A program made the position numbers and the translations under genes. DNA of 64,000 nucleotides from Microcebus murinus (lineage: Eukaryota; Chordata; Mammalia; Primates; Cheirogaleidae). Shown here in pieces: positions 12,754 through 25,704 of the stretch (position 1 is the first letter of the stretch; the number at the start of each line of letters is the position of its first letter). The notes under the pieces are model-generated. The model saw only the letters and a program-made list of their open reading frames with translations. It was not told the origin of the DNA and ran no database searches. The DNA lies in assembly GCF_040939455.1 (NCBI RefSeq), contig NC_134126.1, positions 806,001 through 870,000 of the forward strand, in the 5' to 3' direction.

Positions 12754-15029
12754 TCTGCCGTGGGTGAGTGGACACAGCCAGATCCGCACTGCGCCCTGCC
12801 TGCCCGTCTTCCGTGGGTGAGTGGACACAGCCAGATCCATACTGCGCCCTGCCTGACCGCCTGCCGTGGATGAGTGGACACAGCCAGATCCGCAGTGCGC
12901 CCTGCCTGACCGCCTGCCGTGGGTGAGTGGACACAGCCAGATCCGTACTGCGCCCAGCCTGCCCATCTGCCGTGGGTCAGTGGACATAGCCAGATCCACA
13001 CAGCACCGTCTCTGCCCATCTCCCGTGGGTGAGTGGACACAGCCGGATCCGCACTGCGCACTGCCTGCTCGTCTCCCGTGGGTGTGTGGACACAGCCAGA
13101 TCCGCACTGCGCATTGCCTGCCCGTCCTCCGTGGGTGAGTGGACACAGCCAGATCCGCACTGCACCCTGCATGACCGACTGCCGTGGGTGAGTGGACACT
13201 GCCAGATCCGCACTGCGCCCTGCCTGCCCGTCTGCCGTGGGTCAGTGGACATAGCCATATCCACACAGCACCCTCTCTGCCCATCTCCCGTGGGTGAGTG
13301 GACACAGCCAGATCCACACTGCGCCTTGCTTGCCCGTCTCCCCTGGGTGAGTGGACACAGCCAGATCCCCACTGGGCTCTCCCTACCCGTCTCCCGTGGG
13401 TGAGTGGACACAGCCAGATCCGCACTGCGCCTTCCCTGCCCGTCTCCCGTCGGTGAGTGGACACAGCCAGATCCGCACTGCGCCCTGCCTGCCCGTCTCC
13501 CGTGGGTGAGTGGACACAGCCAGATCCGCACTGCGCCCTGCCTGCCCGTCTCCCGTGGGTGAGTGGACACAGCCAGATCCGCACTGCGCCCTGCCTGCCC
13601 GTCTCCCGTGGGTGAGTGGACATAGCCAGATCAGCACTGCGCCCTGCCTGACCGTCTCCCGTGGGTGAGTGGACACAGCCAGATCCGCACTGCACTCTGC
13701 CTGACCGTCTGCCGTGGGTGAGTGGACACAGCCAGATCCGCACTGCGCCCTGCCTTCACGTCTGCCATGGGTCAGTGGACATAGCCATATCCACACAGCA
13801 CCCTCTCTGCCCGTCTCCCGTGGGTGAGTGGACACAGCCAGATCCACACTGCGCCTTGCCTGCCCGTCTCCCCTGGGTGAGTGGACACAGCCAGATCCGC
13901 ACTGCGCCCTGTCTGCCCGTCTCCCGTGGGTGAGTGGACACAGCCAGATTCGCACTGCGCCTTCCGTTCCAGTCTCCCGTCGGTGAGTGTACACAGCCAG
14001 ATCCGTACTGCGCTCAGCCTGCCCGTCTGCCGTGGGTCAGTGGACATAGCCAGATCCACACAGCACCGTCTCTGCCCATCTCCCATGGGTGAGTGGACAC
14101 AGCCGGATCCGCACTGCGCCCTTCCTGCCCGTCTGCCGTGGGTGAGTGGACACAGCCAGATCCGCACTGCGCCCTGCCTGACCGTCTGCCGTGGGTGAGT
14201 GGACACAGCCAGATCCGCACTGCGCCTTGCCTGCCTGTCTCCCTGGGTGAGTGGAGACAACCAGATCCTCACTGGGCCCTGCCTGCCGGTATCCCGTGGG
14301 TGAGTGGACACACCCAGATCCGCACTGCGCCCTGCCTGCCCGTCTCCCGTGGGCGAGTGGACACAGCCAGATCCGCACTGCGCCCTGCCTGCCCGTCTGC
14401 CGTGAGTGAGTGGACACAGCCAGATCCGCACTGGGCCCTGCCTGCCCGTCTGCCGTGGGTGAGTGGACACAGCCAGATCCGCACTGCGCCCTGCCTGCCC
14501 GTCTGCCCTGGGTGAGTGGACACAGCCAGATCCGCACTGCGCCCTGCCTGACCGTCTGCCGTGGGTGAGTGGACACAGCCAGATCCGCACTGGGCCCTGC
14601 CTGACCGCCACCTGTGGGTGAGTGGAGACAGCCAGATCCGCACTGCGCCCTGCCTGCCCGTCTCCCGTGGGCGAGTGGACACAGCTAGATCCGCACTGCG
14701 CCCTGCCTACCCGTCTGCCGTGGGTGAGTGGAGACAGCCAGATCCGCACTGCGCCCTGCATGACCATCTGCCGTGGGTGAGTGGACACAGCCAGATCCGC
14801 ACTGCGCCCTGCCTGACCGCCTGCCGTGGGTGAGTGGACACAGCCAGATCCGCACTGTGCCCTTCATGCCCATCTGCCGTGGGTCAGTGGACATAGCCAT
14901 ATCCACACAGCACCCTCTCTGCCCGTCTCCCGTGGGTGAGTGGACACAGCCAGATCCATACTGCGCCTTGCCAGCCCGTCTCCCCTGGGTGAGTGGACAC
15001 AGCCAGATCCGCACTGCGCCCTGCCTGCC

Positions 15030-17040
15030 CGTCTCCCGTGGGTGAGTGGACACAGCCAGATCCGCACTGCGCCCTGCCTGCCCGTCTCCCGTGTGTGAGT
15101 GGACACAGCCAGATCCGCACTGCGCCCTGCCTGCCCGTGTCCCGTTGGTGAGTGGACACAGCCAGATCCGTACTGCGCCCTGCCTGCCCGTCTGCCGTGG
15201 GTCAGTGGACACAGCCAGATCCACACAGCACCGTCTCTGCCCATCTCCCGTGGGTGAGGGAACACAGCCGGATCCGCACTGCGCCCTGCCTGCCCGTCTC
15301 CCGTGGGAGAGTGGACACAGCCAGCTCCGCACTGCGCGCTGCCTGCCCGTCTCCCGTGGGTGAGTGGACACAGCCAGATCCGCACTGCGCCTTGCCTGCC
15401 TGTCTCCCCTGGGTGAGTGGAGACAGCCAGATCCTCACTGGGCCCTGCCTGCCCGTCTCCCGTGGGTGAGTGGACACAGCCAGATCCGCACTGCACCGTC
15501 TCTGCCCATCTCCCGTGGGTGAGAGGACACAGCCGGATCCGCACTGCGCCCTGCCTGCCCGTCTCCCGTGGGTAAGTCGACACAGCCAGATCCGCACTGC
15601 ACCCTGCCTGACCGTCTGCCGTGGGTGAGTGGACACAGCCAGATCCACACTGTGCCTGCCTGCCCGTCTGCCGTGGGTCAGTGGACAGTGCCATATCCAC
15701 ACAGCACCCTCTCTGCCCGTCTCCCGTGGGTGAGTGCACACAGCCAGATCCACACTGCGCCTTGCCTGCCCGTCTCCCCTGGGTGAGTGGACACAGCCAG
15801 ATCCGCACTGCGCCCTGCCTGCCCGTCTCCCGTGGGTGAGTGGACACAGCCAGATCCGCACTGCGCCCTGCCTGCCCGTCTCCCGTGGGTGAGTGGACAC
15901 AGCCAGATCCGCACTGCGCCCTGCCTGCCCGTCTCCCGTTGGCGAGTGGACACAGCCAGATCAGCACTGCGCCCTGACTGCACGTCTCCCGTGGGTGAGT
16001 GGACACAGCCAGATCCGCACTGCACTCTGCCTGACCGTCTGCCATGAGTGAGTGGACACAGCCAGATCCGCACTGCACCCTGCCTGCCCGTCTGCCATGG
16101 GTCAGTGGACATAGCCATATCCACACAGCACCCTCTCTGCCCGTCTCCCGAGGGTGAGTGGACACAGCCAGATCCACACTCCGCCTTGCCTGCCCGTCTC
16201 CCCTGGGTGAGTGGACACAGCCAGATCCGCACTGCGCCCTGCCTGCCCGTCTCCCGTGGGTGAGTGGACACAGCCAGATCCGCACTGCGCCTTCCCTGCC
16301 AGTCTCCCGAAGGTGAGTGGACACAGCCAGATCCGCAATGCGCCCTGCCTGCCCGTGTGCCGTGGGTGAGTGGACACAGCCAGATCCGCACTGCGCCCTG
16401 CCTGCCCGTCTCCCGTGGGCGAGTGGACACAGCAAGATCCGCACTGCGCCCTGCCTGCCCCTATGCCGTGGGTGAGTAGACACAGCCAGATCCGCACTGC
16501 GCCCTGCCTGACCGTCTGCCGTGGGTGAGTGGACACAGCCAGATCCACACTGCGCCCTGCCTGCCCGTCTGCCGTGGGTGAGTGGACACAGCCAGATCCG
16601 CACTGCGCCCTGCCTGCCCGTCTGCCGTGGGTGAGTGGACACAGCCAGATCCATACTGCGCCCTGCCTGACCGCCTGCCGTGGATGAGTGGACACAGCCA
16701 GATCCGCAGTGCGCACTGCCTGACCGCCTGCCGTGGGTGAGTGGACACAGCCAGATCCGTACTGCGCCCAGCCTGCCCGTCTGCCGTGGGTCAGTGGACA
16801 TAGCCAGATCCACACAGCACCGTCTCTGCCCATCTCCCGTGGGTGAGTGGACACAGCCGGATCCGCACAGCGCGCTGCCTGCTCGTCTCCCGTGGGTGTG
16901 TGGACACAGCCAGATCCGCACTGCGCCTTGCCTGCCCGTCTTCCGTGGGTTAGTGGACACAGCCAGATCCGCACTGCACCCTGCATGACCGTCTGCCGTG
17001 GGTGATTGGACACAGCCAGATCCGCACTGCGCGCTGCCTG
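15030..17040 (+). repeat. Tandem 2.0-kb unit, copy 1
   Basis: This block is followed directly by a second copy at 17,043-19,106. The offset is 2,013 bp (38 monomers minus 1) at the left and 2,066 bp (39 monomers minus 1) further right, so copy 1 lacks one monomer near 15.58 kb. Shared rare features include gtcagtggacagtgcc (15,677 and 17,743) and a one-base-short monomer with cgcctgcctgcccg or tgcctgcctgcccg just before it. Confidence 0.78.
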
Positions 17041-17042
17041 CC

Positions 17043-19106
17043 CGTCTCCCGTGGGTGAGTGGACACAGCCAGATCCGCACTGCGCCCTGCCTGCCCGTCT
17101 CCCGTGGGTGAGTGGACACAGCCAGATCCGCACTGCGCCCTGCCTGCCCGTGTCCCGTTGGTGAGTGGACACAGCCAGATCCGTACTGCGCCCTGCCTGC
17201 CCGTCTGCCGTGGGTCAGTGGACACAGCCAGATCCACACAGCACCGTCTCTGCCCATCTCCCGTGGGTGAGTGGACACAGCCGGATCCGCACTGCGCCCT
17301 GCCTGCCCGTCTCCCGTGGGAGAGTGGACACAGCCAGATCCGCACTGCGCGCTGCCTGCCCGTCTCCCGTGGGTGAGTGGACACAGCCAGATCCGCACTG
17401 CGCCTTGCCTGCCTGTCTCCCCTGGGTGAGTGGAGACAGCCAGATCCTCACTGGGCCCTGCCTGCCCGTCTCCCGTGGGTGAGTGGACACAGCCAGATCC
17501 GCACTGCACCGTCTCTGCCCATCTCCCGTGGGTGAGAGGACACAGCCGGATCCGCACTGCGCCCTGCCTGCCCGTCTCCCGTGGGTGAGTGGACACAGCC
17601 AGATCCGCACTGCGCCCTGCCTGCCCGTCTCCCGTGGGTAAGTGGACACAGCCAGATCCGCACTGCACCCTGCCTGACCGTCTGCCGTGGGTGAGTGGAC
17701 ACAGCCAGATCCACACTGCGCCTGCCTGCCCGTCTGCCGTGGGTCAGTGGACAGTGCCATATCCACACAGCACCCTCTCTGCCCGTCTCCCGTGGGTGAG
17801 GGGACACAGCCAGATCCACACTGCGCCTTGCCTGCCCGTCTCCCCTGGGTGAGTGGACACAGCCAGATCCGCACTGCGCCCTGCCTGCCCGTCTCCCGTG
17901 GGTGAGTGGACACAGCCAGATCCGCACTGCGCCCTGCCTGCCCGTCTCCCGTGGGTGAGTGGACACAGCCAGATCCGCACTGCGCCCTGCCTGCCCGTCT
18001 CCCGTTGGCGAGTGGACACAGCCAGATCAGCACTGCGCCCTGACTGCACGTCTCCCGTGGGTGAGTGGACACAGCCAGATCCGCACTGCACTCTGCCTGA
18101 CCGTCTGCCGTGGGTGAGTGGACACAGCCAGATCCGCACTGCGCGCTGCCTGCCCATCTGCCATGGGTCAGTGGACATAGCCATATCCACACAGCACCCT
18201 CTCTGCCCGTCTCCCGAGGGTGAGTGGACACAGCCAGATCCACACTCCGCCTTGCCTGCCCGTCTCCCCTGGGTGAGTGGACACAGCCAGATCCTCACTG
18301 GGCCCTGCCTGCCCGTCTCCCGTGGGTGAGTGGACACAGCCAGATCCGCACTGCGCCTTCCCTGCCAGTCTCCCGAAGGTGAGTGGACACAGCCAGATCC
18401 GCAATGCGCCCTGCCTGCCCGTCTGCCGTGGGTGAGTGGACACAGCCAGATCCGCACTGCGCCCTGCCTGCCCGTCTCCCATGGGCGAGTGGACACAGCA
18501 AGATCCGCACTGCGCCCTGCCTGCCCGTCTGCCGTGGGTGAGTAGACACAGCCATATCCGCACTGCGCCCTGCCTGACCGTCTGCCGTGGGTGAGTGGAC
18601 ACAGCCAGATCCACACTGCGCCCTGCCTGCCCGTCTGCCGTGGGTGAGTGGACACAGCCAGATCCGCACTGCGCCCTGCCTGCCCGTCTGCCGTGGGTGA
18701 GTGGACACAGCCAGATCCATACTGCGCCCTGCCTGACCGCCTGCCGTGGATGAGTGGACACAGCCAGATCCGCAGTGCGCCCTGCCTGACCGCCTGCCGT
18801 GGGTGAGTGGACACAGCCAGATCCGTACTGCGCCCAGCCTGCCCGTCTGCCGTGGGTCAGTGGACATAGCCAGATCCACACAGCACCGTCTCTGCCCATC
18901 TCCCGTGGGTGAGTGGACACAGCCGGATCCGCACTGCGCGCTGCCTGCTCGTCTCCCGTGGGTGTGTGGACACAGCCAGATCCGCACTGCGCCTTGCCTG
19001 CCCGTCTTCCGTGGGTGAGTGGACACAGCCAGATCCGCACTGCACCCTGCATGACCGTCTGCCGTGGGTGAGTGGACACAGCCAGATCCGCACTGCGCCC
19101 TGCCTG
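17043..19106 (+). repeat. Tandem 2.0-kb unit, copy 2
   Basis: This is the second copy of the 15,030-17,040 block and directly abuts it, as expected of a simple tandem duplication. It holds one extra monomer relative to copy 1 near 17.6 kb. It ends with the gatgagtgg marker block (near 18746) and a monomer with a gtgtgtgg start, matching 16,680 and following. After about 19,100 the two copies differ in which D neighbourhood follows. Confidence 0.78.
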
Positions 19107-19599
19107 CCCATCTGCCGTGGGTCAGTGGACATAGCCATATCCACACAGCACCCTCTCTGCCCATCTCCCGTGGGTGAGTGGACACAGCCTGATCCACACT
19201 GCGCCTTGCCTGCCCGTCTCCCCTGGGTGAGTGGACACAGCCAGATCCTTACTGGGCTCTCCCTGCCCGTCTCCCGTGGGTGAGTGGACACACCCAGATC
19301 CGCACTGCGCCCTGCCCGCCCGTCTCCCGTGGGTGAGTGGACACAGCCATATCCGCACTGCGCCCTGCCTGCCCGTCTTCCGTGGGTGAGTGGACACAGC
19401 CAGATCCGCACTGCGCAATGCCTGCCCGTCTCCCGTGGGCGAGTGGACACAGCCAGATCCGCACTGCGCCCTGCCTGCCCATCTGCCGTGGGTGAGTGGA
19501 CACAGCCAGATCCGCACTGCGCCCTGCCTGACCGTCTGCTGTGGGTTAGTGGACACAGCCAGATCCACACTGCGCCCTGCCTGCCCGTCTGCCGTGGGT

Positions 19600-21735
19600 G
19601 AGTGGACACAGCCAGATCCGCACTGCGCCCTGCCTGACCGTCTGCCGTGGGTGAATGGACACAGCCAAATCCGCACTGCGCCTTGCCTGCCGGTCTCACG
19701 TGGGTGAGTGGACACAGCCAGATCCGCACTGCGCCCTGCCTGCCCGTCTACCGTGGGTGAGTTGACACAGCAAGATCCGCACTGCACCCTGCCTGACCGT
19801 CTGCCGTGGGTGTGTGGACACAGCCAGATCCGCACTGCGCCCTGCCTGCCCGTCTGCCGTGGGCGAGAGGACACAGCCAGATCCGCACTGCGCCCTGCCT
19901 GCCCGTCTGCCGTGGGTGAGTGGACACAGCCAGATCCGCACTGCGCCCTGCCTGACCGTCTGCCGTGGGTGAGTGGACACAGCCAGATCCTCACTGCGCA
20001 CTGCCTGCCCGTCTGCCGTGGGTGAGTGGACACAGCCAGTTCCGCACTGCGCCCTGCCTGACCGTCTGCCGTGGGTGAGTGGACACAGCCAGATCCGCAC
20101 TGCGCCCTGCCTGCCCGTCTGCCGTGGGTCAGTGGACATAGCCATATCCACAGAGCACACTCTCTGCCCGTCTCCCTTGGGTGAGTGGACAGAGCCAGAT
20201 CCACACTGCGCCGTGCCTGCCCGTCTCCCCTGGGTGAGTGGACACAGCCAGTTCCGCACTGCGCCCTGCCTGCCCGTCTCCCGCGGGCGAGTCGACACAG
20301 CCAGATCCGCACTGCGCCCTGCCTGCCGGTCTGCCGTGGGTGAGTGGACACAGCCAGATCCGCACTGCGCCCTGCCTGCCCGTCTGCCGTGGGTCAGTGG
20401 ACATAGCCATATCCACACAGCACCCTCTATGCCCGACTCCCGTGGGTGAGTGGACACAGCCAGATCCACACTGCGCCTTGCCTGCCCGTCTCCCCTGGGT
20501 GAGTGGACACAGCCAGATCCGCACTGCGCCCTGCCTGACCATCTGCCGTGGTTGAGTGGACACAGCCAGATCCACACTGCGCCCTGCCTGACCATCTGCC
20601 GTGGTTGAGTGGACACAGCCACATCCACACTGCGCCTTGACTGCCCGTCTCCCCTGGGTGAGTGGACACAGCCAGATCCGCACTGCGCGCTGCCTGCCCG
20701 TCTCCCGTGGGTGAGTGGACACTGCCAGATCCGCACTCCGCCCTGCCTGCCCGTCTCCCGTGGGTGAGTGGACACAGCCAGATCCGCCCTGCACCCTGCC
20801 TGCCCGTCTCCCGTGGGTAAGTGGACACAGCCAGATCCGAACTGCGCCGTGCCTGCCCGACTGCCGTGGGTCAGTGGACATAGCCATATCCACACAGCAC
20901 CGTCTCTGCCCATCTCCCGTGGGTGAGTGGACACAGCCGGATCTGCACTGCGCCCTGCCTGCCCGTCTCCCGTGGGTGAGTGGACACAGCCAGATCTGCA
21001 CTGCGCCTTGCCTGCCCGTCTCACGTTGGTGAGTGGACACAGCCAGATCCGCACTGCGCCCTACCTGCCCGTCTCCCGTGGGTGAGTGGACACAGCCAGA
21101 TCCGCACTGCACCCTGCCTGACCGTCTGCCGTGGGTGAGTGGACACAGCCAGATCCGCACTGCGCCCTGCCTGCCTGTCTGTCGTGGGTCAGTGGACATA
21201 GCCATATCCACACAGCACCCTCTCTGCCCGTCTCCCGTGGGTGAGTGGACACAGCCAGATCCGCACTGCGCCTTCCCTGCCCGTCTCCCGTCGGTTAGTG
21301 GACACAGAAAGATCCGCACTGCGCCCTGCCTGCCCGTCTCCCGTGGGTGAGTGGACACAGCCAGATCCGCACTGCGCCCTGCCTGCCCGTCTCCCGTGGG
21401 CGAGTGGACACAGCCAGATCCGCACTGCGCCCTGCCTGCCCATCTGCCGTGGGTGAGTGGACACAGCCAAATCCGCACTGCGCCCTGCCTGCCCGTCTGC
21501 CGTGGGTCAGTGGACATAGCCATATCCACACAGCACCCTCTCTGCCCGTCTCCCGTGGGTGAGTGGACACAGCCAGATCCGCACTGCGCCTTGCCTGCCC
21601 GTCTCACCTGGGTGAGTGGACACAGCCAGATCCGCACTGCGCCCTGCCTGCCCGTCTCCCGTGGGTGAGTGGACACAGCCAGATCCGCACTGCGCCCTGC
21701 CTGCCCGTCTCCCGTGGGTGAGTGGACACAGCCAG
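19600..21735 (+). repeat. 2.1-kb segment, copy 1 (others at 27.7, 41.5 and 49.2 kb)
   Basis: Landmarks such as the monomer ending cgtctaccgtggg followed by gttgacacagcaag recur 8,104 bp later (153 monomers minus 5). The match holds to about 21,735 and 29,839, where one copy reads gaccatctaccg and the other ctagatcctcac. The same segment is present again from about 41.5 kb and 49.16 kb through the 21.5-kb duplication, so four relatives exist in the window. Confidence 0.75.
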
Positions 21736-21814
21736 ATCCGCACTGCGCCCTGCCTGACCATCTACCGTGGGTGAGTGGACACAGCCAGATCCGCACTGCG
21801 CACTGCCTGCCCGT

Positions 21815-23427
21815 CTGCCGTGGTGAGTGGACACAGCCAGATCCACACTGCGCCCTGCATGCCCGTCTGCCGTGGGTGAGTGGACACAGCCAGATCCGCA
21901 CTGCGCCCTGCCTGACCGTGTGCCGTGGGTGAGTGGACACAGCCAGATCCGCACTGCGCCCTGCCTGACCACCTGCTGTGGGTGAGTGGACACAGCCAGA
22001 TCCGCACTGCGCCCTGCCTGACCGCCTGCTGTGGGTGAGTGGACACAGCCAGATCCGTACTGCGCCCTGCCTGCCCGTCTGCCGTGGGTCAGTGGACATA
22101 GCTAGATCCACACAGCACCGTCTCTGCTCATCATCCGAGAGTGAGTGGACACAGCCGGATCCGCACTGCGCCCTGCCTGCCCGTCTCCCGTGGGTGAGTG
22201 GACACAGCCAGATCCGCACTGCGCCTTGCCTGCCCGTCTCACGTGGGTGAGTGGACACAGCCAGATCCGCACTGCGCCCTGCCTGCCCTTCTCCCGTGGG
22301 TGAGTGGACACAGCCAGATCCGCACTGCACCCTGCCTGACCGTCTGCCGTGGGTGAGTGGACACAGCCAGATCCGTACTGCGCCCTGCCTGCCCGTCTGC
22401 CGTGGTTCAGTGGACATAGCCAGATCCACACAACACCGTCTCAGCCCATCTCCCGTGGGTGAGTGGACACAGCCGGATCCGCACTGCGCGCTGCCTGCCC
22501 GTCTGCCGTGGGTCAGTGGACATAGCCATATCCACACAGCACCCTCTCTGCTCGTCTCCCGTGGGTGAGTGGACACAGCCAGGTCCGCACTGCGCCCTGC
22601 CTGCCCGTCTCCCGTGGGTGAGTTGACACAGCCAGATCCGTACTGCGCCCTGCCTACCCATCTGCCGTGGGTCACTGGACATAGCCCGATCCACACAGCA
22701 CCGTCTCTGCCTATCTCCCGTGGGTGAATGGACACAGCCAGATCCGCCCTGCGCCCTGCCTGCCCGTCTCCCGTGGGTGAGTGGACACAGCCAGATCTGC
22801 ACTGCGCCTTGCCTGCCCGTCTCACGTGGGTGAGTTGACACAGCCAGATCCGCACTGCGCCCTACCTGCTCGTCTCCCGTGGGTGAGTGGACACAGCCAG
22901 ATCCGCACTGCGCCCTGCCTGCCCGTCTGACGTGGGTCAGTGGACATAGCCATATTCACACAGCACCCTCTCTGCCCGTCTCCCGTGGGTGAGTGGACAC
23001 AGCCAGATCCACACTGCGCCTTGCCTGCCCGTCTCCCCTGATGAGTGGACACAGCCAGATCCCCAGTGCGGCCTGCGTGCCCGTCTCCCGTGGGTGAGTG
23101 GACACAGCCAGATCCGCACTGCGCCCTGCCTGCCCGTCTCCCGTGGGTGAGTGGACACAGCCAGATCCGCACTGCGCCTTGCCTGCCCGTCTCCTGTCGG
23201 TGAGTGGACACAGCCAGATCCGCACTGCACCCTGCCTGCCCGTCTCCAGTGGGTGAGTGGACACCGCCAGATCCGCACTGCGCCCTGCCTGACCACCTGC
23301 CGTGGGTGAGTGGACACAGCCAGATCTGCACTGCGCCCTGCCTGACCGCCTGCCATGGGTGAGTGGACACAGCCAGATCCATACTGCGCCCTGCCTGCCA
23401 ATCTGCCTTGGGTCAGTGGACATAGCC
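21815..23427 (+). repeat. 1.6-kb block repeated at 24,092-25,704
   Basis: From the ccgtggtgagtgg short monomer onward, the sequence recurs 2,277 bp later (43 monomers minus 2). Shared rare features are gctcatcatccgagag (near 22,125 and 24,402), cagcccgatcc, gtctgacgtgggtcag and the one-base-short cccctgatgagtgg monomer near 23,035 and 25,312. The match ends in a D monomer, which is the catatcc subtype in copy 1 and the cagatcc subtype in copy 2. The pair is itself copied to 43,271-44,883 and 45,548-47,160. Confidence 0.8.
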
Positions 23428-24091
23428 ATATCCACACAGCACCCTCTCTGCCCGTCTCCCGTGGGTGAGTGGACACAGCCAGATCCGCACTGCGCCTTGC
23501 CTGCCCGTCTCACCTGGGTGAGTGGACACAGCCAGATCCGCACTGCGCCCTGCCTGCCCGTCTCCCGTGGGTGAGTGGACACAGCCAGATCCGCACTGCG
23601 CCCTGCCTGCCCGTCTCCCGTGGGTGAGTGGACACAGCTAGATCCTCACTGCGCCCTGCCTGCCCGTCTCCCGTGGGTGAATGGACACAGCCATATCCGC
23701 ACTGCGCCTTGCCTGCCCGTCTCCCGTCAGTGAGTGGACACAGCCAGATCCGCACTGCGCCCTGCCAGCCTGTCTGCCGTGGGTGAGTGGACACAGCCAG
23801 ATCCGCACTGCGCCCTGCCTGCCCGTCTGCCGTGGGTGAGTGGACACAGCCAGATCCGCACTGTGCCCTGCCTGACCATCTACCGTGGGTGAGTGGACAC
23901 AGCCAGATCCGCACTGCGCACTGCCTGCCCGTCTGCCGTGGGTGAGTGGACACAGCCAGTTCCGCACTGCGCCCTGCCTGACCGTCTGCCGTGGGTGAGT
24001 GGACACAGAAAGATCCGCACTGCGCCCTGCCTGACCGCCTGCCGTGGGTGAGTGGACACAGCCAGATCCGCACTGCGCCCTGCCTGACCGT

Positions 24092-25704
24092 CTGCCGTGG
24101 TGAGTGGACACAGCCAGATCCACACTGCGCCCTGCATGCCCGTCTGCCGTGGGTGAGTGGACACAGCCAGATCCACTCTGCGCCCTGGCTGACCGTGTGC
24201 CGTGGGTGAGTGGACACAGCCAGATCCGCACTGCGCCCTGCCTGACCACCTGCTGTGGGTGAGTGGACACAGCCAGATCCGCACTGCGCCCTATCTGACC
24301 GCCTGCTGTGGGTGAGTGGACACAGCCAGATCCGTACTGCGCCCTGCCTGCCCGTCTGCCGTGGGTCAGTGGACATAGCTAGATCCACACAGCACCGTCT
24401 CTGCTCATCATCCGAGAGTGAGTGGACACAGCCGGATCCGCACTGCGCCCTGCCTGCCCGTCTCCCGTGGGTGAGTGGACACAGCCAGATCCGCACTGCG
24501 CCTTGCCTGCCCGTCTCACGTGGGTGAGTGGACACAGCCAGATCCGCACTGCGCCCTGCCTGCCCTTCTCCCGTGGGTGAGTGGACACAGCCAGATCCGC
24601 ACTGCACCCTGCCTGACCGTCTGCCGTGGGTGAGTGGACACAGCCAGATCCGTACTGCGCCCTGCCTGCCCGTCTGCCGTGTGTCAGTGGACATAGCCAG
24701 ATCCACACAACACCGTCTCAGCCCATCTCCCGTGGGTGAGTGGACACAGCCGGATCCGCACTGCGCGCTGCCTGCCCGTCTGCCGTGGGTCAGTGGACAT
24801 AGCCATATCCACACAGCACCCTCTCTGCTCGTCTCCCGTGGGTGAGTGGACACAGCCAGGTCCGCACTGCGCCCTGCCTGCCCGTCTCCCGTGGGTGAGT
24901 TGACACAGCCAGATCCGTACTGCGCCCTGCCTACCCATCTGCCGTGGGTCACTGGACATAGCCCGATCCACACAGCACCGTCTCTGCCTATCTCCCGTGG
25001 GTGAATGGACACAGCCAGATCCGCCCTGCGCCCTGCCTGCCCGTCTCCCGTGGGTGAGTGGACACAGCCAGATCTGCACTGCGCCTTGCCTGCCCGTCTC
25101 ACGTGGGTGAGTTGACACAGCCAGATCCGCACTGCGCCCTACCTGCTCGTCTCCCGTGGGTGAGTGGACACAGCCAGATCCGCACTGCGCCCTGCCTGCC
25201 CGTCTGACGTGGGTCAGTGGACATAGCCATATTCACACAGCACCCTCTCTGCCCGTCTCCCGTGGGTGAGTGGACACAGCCAGATCCACACTGCGCCTTG
25301 CCTGCCCGTCTCCCCTGATGAGTGGACACAGCCAGATCCCCAGTGCGGCCTGCCTGCCCGTCTCCCGTGGGTGAGTGGACACAGCCAGATCCGCACTGCG
25401 CCCTGCCTGCCCGTCTCCCGTGGGTGAGTGGACACAGCCAGATCCGCACTGCGCCTTGCCTGCCCGTCTCCCGTCGGTGAGTGGACACAGCCAGATCCGC
25501 ACTGCACCCTGCCTGCCCGTCTCCAGTGGGTGAGTGGACACCGCCAGATCCACACTGCGCCCTGCCTGACCGCCTGCCGTGGGTGAGTGGACACAGCCAG
25601 ATCTGCACTGCGCCCTGCCTGACCGCCTGCCGTGGGTGAGTGGACACAGCCAGATCCGTACTGCGCCCTGCCTGCCAATCTGCCTTGGGTCAGTGGACAT
25701 AGCC
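24092..25704 (+). repeat. Second copy of the 1.6-kb block
   Basis: This is the 2,277-bp-offset partner of 21,815-23,427. The 665 bp between the two copies (23,427-24,092) is ordinary domain B array and not part of the shared block. After the copy ends, the array switches to a domain-A-like block containing the gatgagtgg marker near 25,950. Confidence 0.78.

Larger units (their letters stand above)
1..19600 (+). repeat. Domain A: D-containing block with nested 28- to 93-monomer repeats
   Basis: This region is built from a few recurring blocks. One marker is a monomer starting gatgagtgg with gatccgcagtgcgcc, seen near 889, 3379, 4863, 7936, 9950, 11382, 12866, 16680 and 18746. Another is a monomer ending ccagtctcccgaagg, seen near 473, 1957, 4447, 5931, 6461, 10966, 12450, 16264 and 18330. 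Their spacings are monomer multiples within a base or two, for example 1,484 = 28 units and 3,974 = 75 units minus 1. The order of blocks varies, so this is a mosaic of overlapping duplications and not one regular higher-order repeat. The right limit is set by the start of blocks typical of domain B and is approximate. Confidence 0.7.
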
